From Nemertoderma westbladi (Eukaryota; Xenacoelomorpha; Nemertodermatida; Nemertodermatidae), in the NCBI GenBank assembly GCA_032718475.1, contig JAUCBJ010005187.1:1-44434 (forward strand): 44,434 nucleotides of DNA, written 5' to 3'. Position numbers and translations under genes: made by a program. The notes below the pieces were generated by a model, which saw only the letters and a list, made by a program, of their open reading frames with translations, was not told the origin of the DNA and ran no database searches. Shown here piece by piece: positions 1 through 9,681 of the stretch (positions within the stretch are counted from its first letter, which is position 1; every line of letters begins with the position of its first letter).

Positions 1-335
1 TCGTCCTCTCTTCTATGTTGTTCGGCCTGCCGTTCGGCCTCTCTTCTATGTTGTTCGGCCTGCCGTTCGGCCTCTCGTCTATGTTGTTCGGCCTCCTGTT
101 TGCGTTGTTCGGCCTGCCGTTCGGCCTCTCGTCTATGTTGTTCGGCCTCCTGTTTGCGTTGTTCGGCCTGTCGTTCGGCCTCTCGTCTATGTTGTTCGGC
201 CTCCTGTTCGCGTTGTTCGGCCTCCTGTTTGCGTTGTTCGACCTGTCGTTCGGCCTCCCGTCTATGTTGTTCGGCCTCCTGTTCGCGTTGTTCGGCCTGT
301 CGTTCGGCCGCTTGTTCGGCCTCTCGCCTCTGTGT
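1..335 (-). repeat. In-frame coding minisatellite of the gag coiled coil
   Basis: Units of about 54 bp (18 codons) and shorter derivatives encode alternating EQREQEAEQ and HRREAERQA blocks on the minus strand. Copy-number changes are whole codons, so the gag frame stays open. On the plus strand the same DNA gives meaningless Leu/Phe/Gly or Cys/Ser frames. Confidence 0.85.
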
Positions 336-968
336 TTCGGCGGCTAGTACATCTTGCTCGGCTTGCAGTTGAATATACTCATCTTCCATCCGAGCTTTGA
401 GGGCTAATGCCTTCCGTTCTCTCAGTTGGTCTCGGAGTGGCGGCGCCCCTTGAGAACTGCGCGCTGAGCCGGATATCTCGCTCCTAGCGCTGGAGTGCTG
501 ATTTCTGGTGGACCCCATTCTCTTGTGATGTACTCCTGTCCTGATGCTGGAGGATCGTACTGATTCCGCGTCTGTTCTTTCAGCCCTCTTGTAATACTGT
601 TCCTCATAGCCTCTCACCAGGCTGAGGGTCCTCCGGTGTTGTTTGCGGAACCCATCTAGATGTACAACGTGTTCTTCCAGCTTGGGGTAGTTTTCCTGAT
701 CGGTGGGAGGAACGAGCTCTTGGTACGCCTGTATCATTCTTTCGTACCGCTGTAGGATATTTCGGATACTTTGAAGCTGAGTTTGTACCTCATTGAGGGG
801 GGTTTTGACTCCCTTGAGTTGTTTCTCCATCCGTTGATACGCTCGGGTTACTCCGCCTTTAAGAGCCCCTAACCGACGGGTCATGTTCTTGACGTTTGGG
901 ACCTCGTCGGCTTCCGAGTCTGTGTGGTGATCCATCTCGTCGGTATCGGATATGTTATTTGTGGTCAT
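1..968 (-). CDS. BEL/Pao-like gag, N-terminal part, open to the left edge
   Basis: A single frame runs from ATG at 968-966 to the window edge, about 322 codons without a stop. The first 25 residues are acidic (MTTNNISDTDEMDHHTDSEA). A helical part follows, with a basic patch (MTRRLGALKGGVTRAYQRM) and LQSIRNILQRYERMIQAY. Next comes a Ser/Arg-rich linker, and from about residue 210 a long Gln/Arg/Glu/Ala coiled coil built from a minisatellite. Charged helices, an SR linker and an E/Q/R/A coiled coil ahead of the capsid-like DUF1759 region are typical of BEL/Pao Gag N-termini. The capsid and zinc-knuckle parts would lie beyond the left edge, so the family call rests on layout. A short ORF overlaps its start codon. 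It is the only retroelement frame here without a visible lesion. A host coiled-coil protein is the main alternative. Confidence 0.55.
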   Translation of the reverse strand, partial: MTTNNISDTDEMDHHTDSEADEVPNVKNMTRRLGALKGGVTRAYQRMEKQLKGVKTPLNEVQTQLQSIRNILQRYERMIQAYQELVPPTDQENYPKLEEHVVHLDGFRKQHRRTLSLVRGYEEQYYKRAERTDAESVRSSSIRTGVHHKRMGSTRNQHSSARSEISGSARSSQGAPPLRDQLRERKALALKARMEDEYIQLQAEQDVLAAETQRREAEQAAERQAEQREQEAEQHRREAERQVEQRKQEAEQREQEAEQHRREAERQAEQRKQEAEQHRREAERQAEQRKQEAEQHRREAERQAEQHRREAERQAEQHRRED

Positions 969-1156
969 TGTAACGCCTCGTCGATGGCGAGATACGCGAT
1001 GTCGTAAAACAGTTCCTCGTAGGTATTGTACTCAGCTTGGACCACCCGAACAGTAATCCTGAATCGTCCAACGTTCGTTCCTTGTACCTCAACTTCGACG
1101 TGCCAGATTCCTGGCTCAACTTGAATTATATCAATGGGTGTGATCGATACTTCCAT
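965..1156 (-). CDS. Short ORF directly upstream of gag, ATGA overlap
   Basis: This 63-codon ORF begins MEVSITPIDIIQVEPGIWHV and ends DEALQ. Its TGA stop (967-965) overlaps the ATG of the downstream gag frame (968-966) as ATGA. The alternating hydrophobic and polar residues in the first half (VEVEVQGTNVGRFRITVRVV) suggest beta strands, and the acidic C-terminal part suggests a helix. I recognise no family. A stop-start overlap on the same strand is compatible with termination-reinitiation, which some retrotransposons use between ORFs, but no experiment or second copy in this window supports that. It could also be a chance ORF in the leader, or the end of an exon. Confidence 0.35.
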   Translation of the reverse strand: MEVSITPIDIIQVEPGIWHVEVEVQGTNVGRFRITVRVVQAEYNTYEELFYDIAYLAIDEALQ

Positions 1157-1338
1157 TCCCTGTTAACAACTCTCCCGAATTGTGATCTGCCGACTACGAG
1201 TTGGTTAGATCGAGTTTGTTGTTTAATTAAACCACGACTTTGTCTCAACTCAAATACCAGAGTTTCCTCGTATTGCAGTTTTTGAAGAGTATTGAAGGAT
1301 TCTCAACTTCCACCAGTTGAAGTTGACCGTAATTATCC

Positions 1339-1365
1339 TTAATTTTGACACCGTGTCAAAATTAA
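1339..1365. repeat. 27-bp perfect palindrome
   Basis: Arms of 13 bp (TTAATTTTGACAC and its complement) flank a single C at 1352. A further direct copy of TTAATTTTG follows at about 1380. It lies upstream of the short ORF/gag pair on the minus strand, so it could belong to that element's leader or LTR. Confidence 0.8.
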
Positions 1366-1770
1366 CCGCATTAATTATTCTTAATTTTGTTGCCGTTATT
1401 CCTACACCAGGGGGAAAAACGCCGATGCTGGAGACGTGACTTAACAGACCACCGAGCCCCGGCCAGTCACCGGATATTGATTGTGGGGAGGGAATATTTC
1501 TAAGATGCAAGTTTGCGGTTGAGAAAAGCTGCATTAGTTAGATATACTCTTTAATGTAACTTCCTATAGTTGAAAACCTGTTGAAACCTGATTAAGAATA
1601 ATTTTGGGCTTCCCCAAATCAATATACACCAAATATTCACAATAAGTATACACGATAATATAAATCCCTACGGTATATTATTTAATAACCCACTGTTCGC
1701 TCAGAATTTTAGCCTACCTAATGTTCCCCAGATTTTCCCTCAGTCCCAGTCTTAGTGCCGTAGTGTCGGT

Positions 1771-2575
1771 GTCGGTCGACCCTGTCGCGTGTCCGTTCCA
1801 CCCCTCACGAACCCCGAAGGGAACGATCATCGAGAACCAGCACGGCTTGGCTAAGGGTCGGTCCAGTCGGTAGACTCTGTCGCGTATCCGTACCACCCCT
1901 CTCGAACCCCGAAGGGTTCGGTCATCGAGAACCAGTACGGCTTGGCTAGGAGTCTGTCGTGTCGGTGGACCCGTTCGCGTGTCCGTTCCACCCCTCACGA
2001 ACCCCGAAGGGTTCGATCATCAAGAACCAGAACGGCTTGGCTAGGGGTCCGTCAGTTCATCACAGAAACCCAACCACCTAGGCTTTCCGAGTCCTTTTCA
2101 GGCTCGTAGTCGCTTCGGCAGCCGAGAAACTGCTCCGAACAGTCGGTAGGCCAGTAGAGTCTAGTCGAGTCTAGTCCTTTGTCTTTCGACCCCATCGCGT
2201 GTCCGTTCCACCCCTCACGAACCCCGAAGGGAACGATCATCGAGAACCAGAACGGCTTGGCTAAGGGGTCTGTCGTCGGTTCCCGTCGCGAATCACAGTC
2301 AAGCAGTCAGCGTTCCGAGTCCTTTTCAGGCTCGTAGTAGCTGCAGTTGACCCGAGACCGCTAAGGGCAGTCCTTGTCAAACCAGTCCTGTGGCCAGCCC
2401 TTTCGCATGTCCGTCCCACCCCTCACGAACCCCGAAGGGATCGGTCATCGAGAACCAGTACGGCTTAGGTCAGGGGGCAGTCTTAAGTTGGCCACCTGTT
2501 CGCGTGTCCGCTCCACCCCTCACGAACCCCGGGGTTCGATCATCGAGACCCAGAACGGCTTGGCTACTAAGGGGC
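1771..2575. repeat. Six dispersed copies of a ~95-bp repeat, most with a potential hairpin
   Basis: Copies start near 1771, 1868, 1962, 2186, 2388 and 2490. Each holds CCACCCCTCACGAACCCC (or a close variant) and then GAGAACCAG..CGGCTT. Several copies contain CGAACCC-CGAA-GGGTTCG, a 7-bp stem with a four-base loop. The last copy has CGAACCCCGGGGTTCG, a loopless palindrome. In copies 1, 4 and 5 the right arm is mutated to GGGAACG or GGGATCG. No coding potential was recognised. Confidence 0.75.
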
Positions 2576-2665
2576 CGTCGGTGCCCGTCGCAAATCCCTG
2601 ACACAAGCAGTCAGCGTTCCGAGTCCTTTTCAGGCTCGTAGTAGCTGCCGTTGGCCAGGGACCGC
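2085..2665. repeat. Three copies of a second repeat interleaved with the 95-bp family
   Basis: TTCCGAGTCCTTTTCAGGCT recurs near 2087, 2309 and 2617, each followed by CGTAGT. The latter two are followed by a shared tail with CCGCTAAGGGCAGTCCTTGT. CGAG/CTCG with CC/GG can form a small stem with one bulged T. The alternation with the 95-bp copies suggests a compound repeat amplified as a block. Confidence 0.7.
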
Positions 2666-2689
2666 TAAGGGCAGTCCTTGTCCTTTAGG

Positions 2690-3130
2690 CCTGGCACATT
2701 ACCAAATCCACCCCTACAGGCAGCAGGAAGTTGGCCAGGGCCTAATAGTACTCAGGCTAACCTGAATACTGCTTGCATTTTCCATCCCCCCTGGCCCTTA
2801 TAACTATGAAATTATTCCCGTACCCTGTAAGTTGCCCCAAAGTTCGCCCATAAATCGCCCCCAGTTTATTGAATGTGCCCAAAACCCATGGTCCCGCACC
2901 CAGTAGTAATATCGGAATAATCAATTTTAATAAAATACAAAAATATTCAACTCGCGTTATGGAAAGTTGAAATACCGCGAACATAAGGTGCCGTTTGCCC
3001 TACTTGTTGTCTTCTTTTGAATTGTAAAGTTTAGATAAATCTTCTAGATAAATTTTTCGATAAATCTTTGTCATTTACGTTCAAATATACTGTAAACTCA
3101 GAACATGTAGCCTTGTAGCTTTTAGCGTAT
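2690..3130. other. No recognisable gene
   Basis: AT-rich sequence with short frames that match nothing I know. Around 3030-3070 there is a small run of related AGATAAAT-type words. I see no splice-bounded frame, RNA gene or transposon end. Confidence 0.5.
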
Positions 3131-4475
3131 CTACCTTGAACAGCCAAACGCTTTCGGGAATGGCTGCCTAGACCTTTAGGCCACAGCAACGCAAGGTGAA
3201 GGGATGTCCATGACGCATAAATGAACCCGCACTATCTTCGCCCACGTCCATTTGGTCGTCCATTGCGTCTATTGCTGATCGCGCCCACGTCAGAGGGGGT
3301 AAGACTTTGTTCGATACCTTTGCCCGCCGTAAGTTCCTTAGATCAGGGTGAAGCATGACGCCATCCTGGGACGCCGTAAAATTTAGGACCAAATATCTCA
3401 GATTCAGACAGGAAAAACCCGGGTCAACCTGTATCTCTTATATAGGTGCGAGCTGATGCTGTTTGTTAGTATGCGCAAGCAAGTACGCTAGGTGCAAATA
3501 GCACGCTTTATAATTTGGTGATTTGCTGTACTAGCAGTACAGTACCGGTTAGCCCTGTAGGCCTTGCAGTTTGACTGACCTGTCTGAGTCCAAAGTATTT
3601 GATTAGGCAAGAGGCAGCTTTCTGCTACCGGCATGCATTTTGGCTAAGGGAGGTTTACTAACAATCTACCGCGCCCTTGCCACATACTGATAGGTATTTA
3701 TTGCAGACCACCGCGGTAACAAAATTCTAGAATTAAATTACATACCAGATCAGCTAGACGTAGGTAGTAAATTAACACCCATTTCATTATCTCACAATCA
3801 GAATCTGGTATCAGTGCCAATCGCGGGCGTAGTTACTAACACAGTAATTGCCTGACTGAGTTGTGAATATAGGAGGAGAGATCCCTTTTGACGTCAGTTT
3901 GTAAGTATTACGCCTACAGCGTGCGGCTAGCATATTCAAGTAGCTAGCGCCCGGTATTGTAATTTTGTTAAAATCACCAAAACCTAGTATAACAGCGGTA
4001 CACCAAAATTGTTTTATCGTAACACACACACACGCGTCTTGAGATCTACCGGTTTACAGATAGGATTATTATTACTTGTAGAAATATTTGGTATTTGTTT
4101 GATCAGGCTGTTTTTAGCAAGTTTGAGAGGTAAAAATATTCGCCCGCGACGGTGGAAATGGAATAGTTCTCGTCTGGTTTGTATCTGGGGATCTGTATGA
4201 CTGGAAGATCAAAGGAACGTAAGTTTTACGACTCGTGTCGTTTAAATTTAAGAGCACAGTAATACTCAAAATTTGTGGGTTCCACTATCTAATTTATGCA
4301 TTCATTGGTACTTATTTTCCCCTAGTCGTTGCTGTTTTGCCTATTATTCGTACTTGTTATCTATATTTTGATAGCGTATACTGCTTTCTACCATATTTGT
4401 ACAGATTTAGCCGGTAGGCTGAATTTTTTATTATTTTATTATATACCTTTTGATTTATTTTGTACCGGTTAGGGT
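3130..4475 (+). repeat. Diverged dispersed repeat, copy 1 of 2
   Basis: Parts of this stretch align in order and in the same orientation with 21890-23140. Examples are ATGGCT-CTAGAC near 3160 and 21920, GTTCGAT with a downstream AAGACC/AGATCA context near 3310 and 22040, GATTCA-GGAAAAACC near 3395 and 22135, and AACATCTACCG/AACAATCTACCG followed by CTGATAGG and AAAATTCTAGA near 3665-3725 and 22455-22520. It is strongly diverged, with many small indels. No reading frame is shared, so it behaves as non-coding repeat sequence, perhaps an LTR-element internal or leader region. Confidence 0.5.
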
Positions 4476-4502
4476 ATATATATAATATATATATATATAT
4501 AC
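4476..4502. repeat. (TA)n microsatellite
   Basis: About 27 bp of nearly pure TA dinucleotides. Confidence 0.85.
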
Positions 4503-4604
4503 CAAGCTAAGTCTGACATTTTGACACTTCGACATTCGACATAAACGCAGGTCCATCTCTCTCTATAAGTAAACTACGGCTTATAGTGGGTGGCCTGCTT
4601 TACC

Positions 4605-4660
4605 TTACCTGCTAGAATCGGTTATGAAGTCGCTCGTGGCTGCGGAACCGATTCAGGTAA
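4605..4660. repeat. Inverted repeat with 15-bp arms
   Basis: TTACCTG-AATCGGTT (4605-4623, interrupted by CTAG) is the reverse complement of AACCGATTCAGGTAA (4646-4660). The loop is about 22 nt. It lies just downstream of the coiled-coil ORF on the minus strand. Confidence 0.7.
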
Positions 4661-4762
4661 AACAAACCTGTTATTTTGAATTGCACACACAGGCGATATT
4701 TCTTTTGGCTTCGCAACTATGATCGGTTTTACTGGTGTCGTGGGTTTGAGCATAGGAATAAC

Positions 4763-5240
4763 TTAGGGAAAACGCTGACAATAATCCTCGACAAATTCCT
4801 CTCCCCGCTCATTCGCTCCTACACTTCTTTTCTGTAATCGTTTCTGGATTCCGCGATATCGAGTCTCCATGCAATCCAGTGCAGACAAGTCATGTCCAGT
4901 TCGAGATCTTATAGATCTATCTCTCGCGTCGAGTTCGAGATCCTCTTTTGTGTTTGCCAACTTGCGCGATCTGCGATTTAGTTCGAACTGGAGCTGCATC
5001 TCTCTTTCGCGTTGGTCAGCCTGCTGCTGTTGCACCGCTAACTCCGCTTCCCGTACAGCCAAACGAGCGTTTATCTGTTGCACTTCCAGTTTGGCATGTG
5101 CTTCGGAAGCTGCCTTGTCTCGCGCTAACTCAGCTGCTGCTAATGCTGTCTGTCGCGCTATTTCCTCCTCCAATTTGCGCATCTCTGACGCTTCAAATTC
5201 GGCTTTGGTTGGAACTGTGCTATCATTATGTACGTAGGCC
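4763..5240 (-). pseudogene. Coiled-coil protein fragment, possibly a BEL-type gag remnant
   Basis: The frame is open from about 5240 to a TAA at 4765-4763, with a first ATG at 5182. It begins AYVHNDSTVPTKAEFEASEM and continues as a heptad-like Ala/Glu/Arg/Gln coiled coil (AELARDKAASEAHAKLEVQ, AVREAELAVQQQQADQRERE). It ends in a basic tail with DYCQRFP. An in-frame TAG lies just upstream of 5240, at a sequence ending in AG, so the start may be an exon border or a truncation. Composition and orientation match the gag coiled coil at 1-335, though the residues are not repetitive. I read it as the N-terminal part of a gag. A host coiled-coil exon is the alternative. Confidence 0.4.
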
Positions 5241-5381
5241 CTACAGTATAACTATGCACAATTATTTGTTGTATTTCGTAAAACTAATCCAGTTATGTTT
5301 TTCTTATCTAAGCCTCATTTGTAACTGGGAATTGTGGAATATAGCCTACTCTTAGATTGGACTGTTGGATATGGTGGGATA

Positions 5382-6637
5382 TTTCCGGGTAGGAGTTTGG
5401 GAGGCTTGACTCGGATATATTAAGAGTAGTAGGAGTTTGGGCGGGTTGGCTCGGATATATAAAGAGTAGTAGGAGTTTGGGCGGCTTGGCTCAGATATAT
5501 AAAGAGTAGTAGGATTTGGGCGGCTTGGCTCAGATATAGTAAGAGTAGTAGGAGTTTAGGCGGCTTGGCTCGGATATATAAAGAGTAGCAGGAGCTTGGG
5601 CGGCTTGACTCGGATATATTAAGAGTAGTAGGGGTTTGGGTGGCTTGGCTCGGATATATAAAGAGTAGTAGGAGTTTGGGCGGCTTGGCTCGGATATATA
5701 AAGAGTAGCAGGAGCTTGGGCGGCTTGACTCGGATATATTAAGAGTAGTAGGGGTTTGGGTGGCTTGGCTCGGATATATAAAGAGTAGTAGGAGTTTGGG
5801 TGGCTTGGCTCGGATATATAAAGAGTAGTAGGAGTTTGGGCGGCTTGGCTCGGATATATAAAGAGTAGTAGGGGTTTGGGCGGCTTGGCTCAGATATAGT
5901 AAGAGTAGTAGGAGTTTAGGCGGCTTGGCTCGGATATATAAAGAGTAGCAGGAGCTTGGGCGGCTTGACTCGGATATATTAAGAGTAGTAGGGGTTTGGG
6001 TGGCTTGGCTCGGATATATAAAGAGTAGTAGGAGTTTGGGCGGCTTGGCTCGGATATATAAAGAGTAGTAGGAGTTTGGGCGGCTTGGCTCGGATATATA
6101 AAGAGTAGTAGGAGTTTGGGCGGCTTGGCTCGGATATATAAAGAGTAGTAGGAGTTTGGGCGGCTTGGCTCGAATATATTAAGAGTAGTAGGAGTTTGTT
6201 GGCTCGACTCGGATATATAAAGAGTAGTAGGAGTTTGGGTGGCTCGGCTCGGATATATAAAGAGTAGTAGGAGTTTGGGCGGCTTGGCTCGGATATATAA
6301 AGAGTAGTAGGAGTTTGGGTGGCTTGGCTCGGATATATAAAGAGTAGTAGGAGTTTGGGGGTGGCTTGGCTCGGATATATAAAGAGTAGTAGGAGTTTGG
6401 GTGGCTCGGCTCGGATATATAATATAAAGAGTAGTATGAGTTTGGGCGGCTTGGCTCGGATATATTAAGAGCAATAGGAGTTTGGGTGACTTGGCTCGAA
6501 TATATATAGAGTAGTAGGAGTTTGGGTGGCTCGGCTCGGCTCGGATATAGAATGAGTAGTAGGAGTTTGGGGGCGGCTTGGCTCGGATATATAAAGAGTA
6601 GTAGGAGTTTGGGTGGCTCGGCTTGGATATATTAAGG
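5382..6637. repeat. 40-bp minisatellite, about 31 copies
   Basis: The unit holds AGAGTAGTAGGAGTTTGGG followed by CGGCTTGGCTCGGATATATA. Variants include GGCTTGACTC, CAGGAGCTTG and AGATATAGT. Variant units recur together: the block at 5581 reappears at 5701 and 5941, and the block at 5521 at 5881, giving higher-order periods of 120 and 360 bp. The frames through it are translated repeat. Confidence 0.95.
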
Positions 6638-6689
6638 CAAATGTTTTAGCACAACATAGAAGTGACATATTATTTAAAAGATTATTCTA

Positions 6690-7012
6690 TAACAACTTTG
6701 TACAACTGTATTTGCCCTTAATCTATTACAACTTAGTACAATTGTATTTGCCCTTAGTCTATGACAACTTAGTACAACTGTATTTGCCCTTAATCTATTA
6801 CAACTTAGTAGTTAGTACACTGTATTTGCCCTTAATCTATTACAACTTAGTACAACTGTATTTGCCTTTAATCTATTACAACTTAGTACAACCGTATTTG
6901 CCCTTAATCTATTACAACTAGTGTACAACTGTATTTGCCCTTAGTCTATAACAACTTAGTACATCTGTATTTGCCCTTAATCTATTACAACTTAATCTAT
7001 TACAACTCAGTG
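6690..7012. repeat. 36-bp minisatellite, about 9 copies
   Basis: The unit contains CTGTATTTGCCCTTAATCTA and then TTACAACTTAGTACAA. Copies differ by TTAGTCTATGACA and TTAGTCTATAACA variants and small indels near 6810 and 6918. The array breaks down after 6990. Confidence 0.9.
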
Positions 7013-7278
7013 CAACTCAGTGTGGCTGATTTTGACATCTTGTACCCTGATTATTCATCTACGTATGTAATCCTATCAAATTGTGCAGACTGCACTTATT
7101 TAGGTTCTATTATCACCCAGAAAGGTAGACTTAACGGTTCTATTCGTGCACATGGGAAAGACAAAGCGAACTTATTTTGTACCGATACATGTCTCCAATT
7201 TGGTTAATTAATACATAGAAAACAATAATATATGTTAGAGGATCCAATCCGCTGCACCACCCAGCGAGAATATGGGGA

Positions 7279-7335
7279 ATTCGTGATTTACGAATTATGA
7301 TCCAATATGCAATATTGTCCAACGCAATATTGCAT
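7279..7335. repeat. Two adjacent hairpins
   Basis: ATTCGT-GATTT-ACGAAT (7279-7295) is followed by ATGCAATATTG (7307-7317), a 7-nt loop, and the perfect complement CAATATTGCAT (7325-7335). Their function is unknown. Confidence 0.65.
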
Positions 7336-7409
7336 AAGACAATATACTGCCAGCTGGAGAGAGATACCAATACATCTCAGCGCGTGGGCTGGGAGCCATT
7401 CTTCGCGTC

Positions 7410-7545
7410 AGCGGGGGTAACTATAACTGTAACTGTAATTGCGAATTTTGAATACTGTAACTGTAACTGAAACTGTAATTAGGAAATTTGAATACTGTAA
7501 CTGTAACTGAAACTACTAAAAATCGATTCAGTTCTCAACCACACA
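7410..7545. repeat. CTGTAA-rich simple repeat, copy 1
   Basis: Runs of ACTGTAACTGTAACTGAAAC are interrupted by GAATTTTGAATA-type spacers. The run ends with AAAAATCGATTCAGTTCTCA. The same arrangement and ending recur at 9478-9681. Confidence 0.8.
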
Positions 7546-8488
7546 ATTAACATAAATGAGCACTTGAAACAGTATTGTAATAGTTTAATAAATTAATAAC
7601 AGTGGTCGATATGGGTATCATTTTTAAAACATTTGTATTTTTATTTATTATTATCGTTTTGAACCTTGATAGTAGTCAAGTGGTCCAAAGACCCATTGCA
7701 CACTTAGCTCAACTGTGATTTATTTGGCGAGTCAAGCATCGAGTAATGAACGAAGATCTAGCATACTGTAGTTCTAATTAGTCATGTTTATCTATCTCAA
7801 CTATTAGACTATTATCAGCCTTATCAGCACTCTTTGCTTCCTAAATATCGCATACCAAATGTAAATGTTTTAGATACACAAAAATATAGTTAATGGTAAT
7901 GGTCGGTAGAGGGATATAACGGATATATAATTTACATTATGAATTATTAATGTTACTGGTACTATTAATATCACAGGGGATATCACACTAGAGGTACACT
8001 GGAAATTACATTTTTATCAAATTTACCATTATAAATTACAAAATTACGATTAAACTTAAAAAGTGAAAGGAGTAGCTTAACGAGGTGGGTCTAATCAAAA
8101 CTACAAATATATGATTACTACAACAAATTATAAATTAAGGAAAATGATGAGCAGGTTTCAGAAGCATGGCCTTTATAACCAAAACAATAAATGATAACAG
8201 TACAAGCACTGAAACAAGATGTACAGTAAAATGTGGGTACCTTGAGTTGATCTTGAGTTGATCTTTTTCATTACATACAGTACTATCAGTAGGCCCTATA
8301 TTAGTTACAAAATATTACCATAGATGGGGTCCATCTTTCCTACAACAACTACCTATACCGCTCAGGCAGTCAGGCTCTATAAAGAGCCAGTTTCGTAATG
8401 AATATTATTATTAGTATATATTACAGTAATATATATTAAAGTGACTCACTTTTAGTTTTAGATAAAACCTTTTGTACTTGGCAAGTGA
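7546..8488. other. No recognisable gene
   Basis: AT-rich sequence lying between copy 1 of the CTGTAA repeat and the hAT-like element. It has no long frame, no splice-bounded exon that I can identify and no transposon ends. Confidence 0.5.
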
Positions 8489-8496
8489 CTCATTGG

Positions 8497-9389
8497 CAAG
8501 GATGTTTTACGTTACGTTACGGTATTGCGTCACATTACGGTTGAAAACCTGAACTTTTTACGTTACGATATTACATTACAGAATAATTTCAAAATTACAT
8601 TACGTTACTGTATTCCGAAAAAAATAATTGCGTATTACCGAAAAAACCGTAACGTAATAACCGGTTCTGATTGCCATAGGACCACAAAGAGATATTTAAA
8701 GTTTCATCCTAATTTTGTTTGAAAATCGGAAAATTATAGTTACAATGTTTTGAAATTGCAAATTAAAATAACTTTAATAAAAAAAATAACTTTAAATTGG
8801 TAGAACGGCTTGGCTTGTGTTGTAATAGGTTGTCATAATAAGACATACAGGTAGCGGTGGTCATGTAGGTAGGCCTACCATGTACCCTACTGACCTGTCC
8901 TGTAAATGTATGATCTATACCATTACAGCATACTGCGTTATTATAGGCTACAGCTAGGATAGAGCAGAGATTCAGTATAAATAGTTCAGTCAGTAGCCCT
9001 TGCTTAACATTAATTAAAACTTAATGTTTAATTAAAACTTAATTTAACTATTAATTAATTATTAATTACAACTTCATCATAAATAACTGGAGAAGCCAGG
9101 AAGCTGGCTATAAGGATACCGTGTACAGACAAACAAAACCTAAAATTATTTAGCTTTATATTGAATAGCTAGAACGTTCAAGTGAAAGTTTTTTGTCGAA
9201 AGATTTACTTTTTTGTCCAAAATGATTGCTTGGTAGATAAAACAAATATTACACTATTACGTTACGGTTTACGGTAAAGATATACAGTAATATTACGTTA
9301 CGGTATTGAAAAAGCTATTTCGTTACAGAAAAATATTGAGCTACGGTATTCCTGAAAAGATACCGTAACGTAACGTAACAACATCCTTG
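8497..9389. mobile_element. Non-autonomous hAT-like DNA transposon with 8-bp target duplications
   Basis: The left end CAAGGATGTT (8497) is mirrored by AACATCCTTG at the right end (to 9389). Terminal inverted repeats extend about 30 bp through tandem TTACGTTACG words. Both ends are flanked by the identical octamer CTCATTGG (8489-8496 and 9390-9397), a target-site duplication of the length hAT transposases make. The 893-bp interior encodes no transposase: the longest frame, near 8525-8722, has no known domain. Further TTACGTTACGG motifs lie subterminally on both sides, as expected for transposase binding sites. Confidence 0.85.
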
Positions 9390-9477
9390 CTCATTGGGTG
9401 AATGACTGCACTGTACCCCGCCCCAATGAGACTGAAATTATTTCAATGACTGCTTACTATGTGGGATAATATATTGA

Positions 9478-9681
9478 ATCTATAACTGAAACTGTAACTG
9501 AAATTTTATCGCGATCAAAACTGTAACTGAAACTGAAATGCTCAATTTTGTAATACTGAAACTGTAACTGAAATGTTACACTTTGTAAGAATGAAACTGT
9601 AACTGTAACTGAAATGCAAAACTTTGAATACTGAAACTGTAACTGTAACTGAAATTAGTTAAAATTGATTCAGTTCTCAAC
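9478..9681. repeat. CTGTAA-rich simple repeat, copy 2
   Basis: CTGAAACTGTAACTGTAACT runs with AAACTTTGAATA-type spacers end in AAAATTGATTCAGTTCTCAA, as at 7510-7545. The BEL gag relic starts immediately after it. Confidence 0.8.

Noticed and set aside
4009-4417. Small hydrophobic ORFs
   Set aside because: They lie in the diverged repeat copy 1 and have no counterpart in copy 2.
7240-7390. Possible SINE head on the minus strand (GTGGTGCAGCGG)
   Set aside because: Only an A-box-like word; no B box at the right spacing and no tail.
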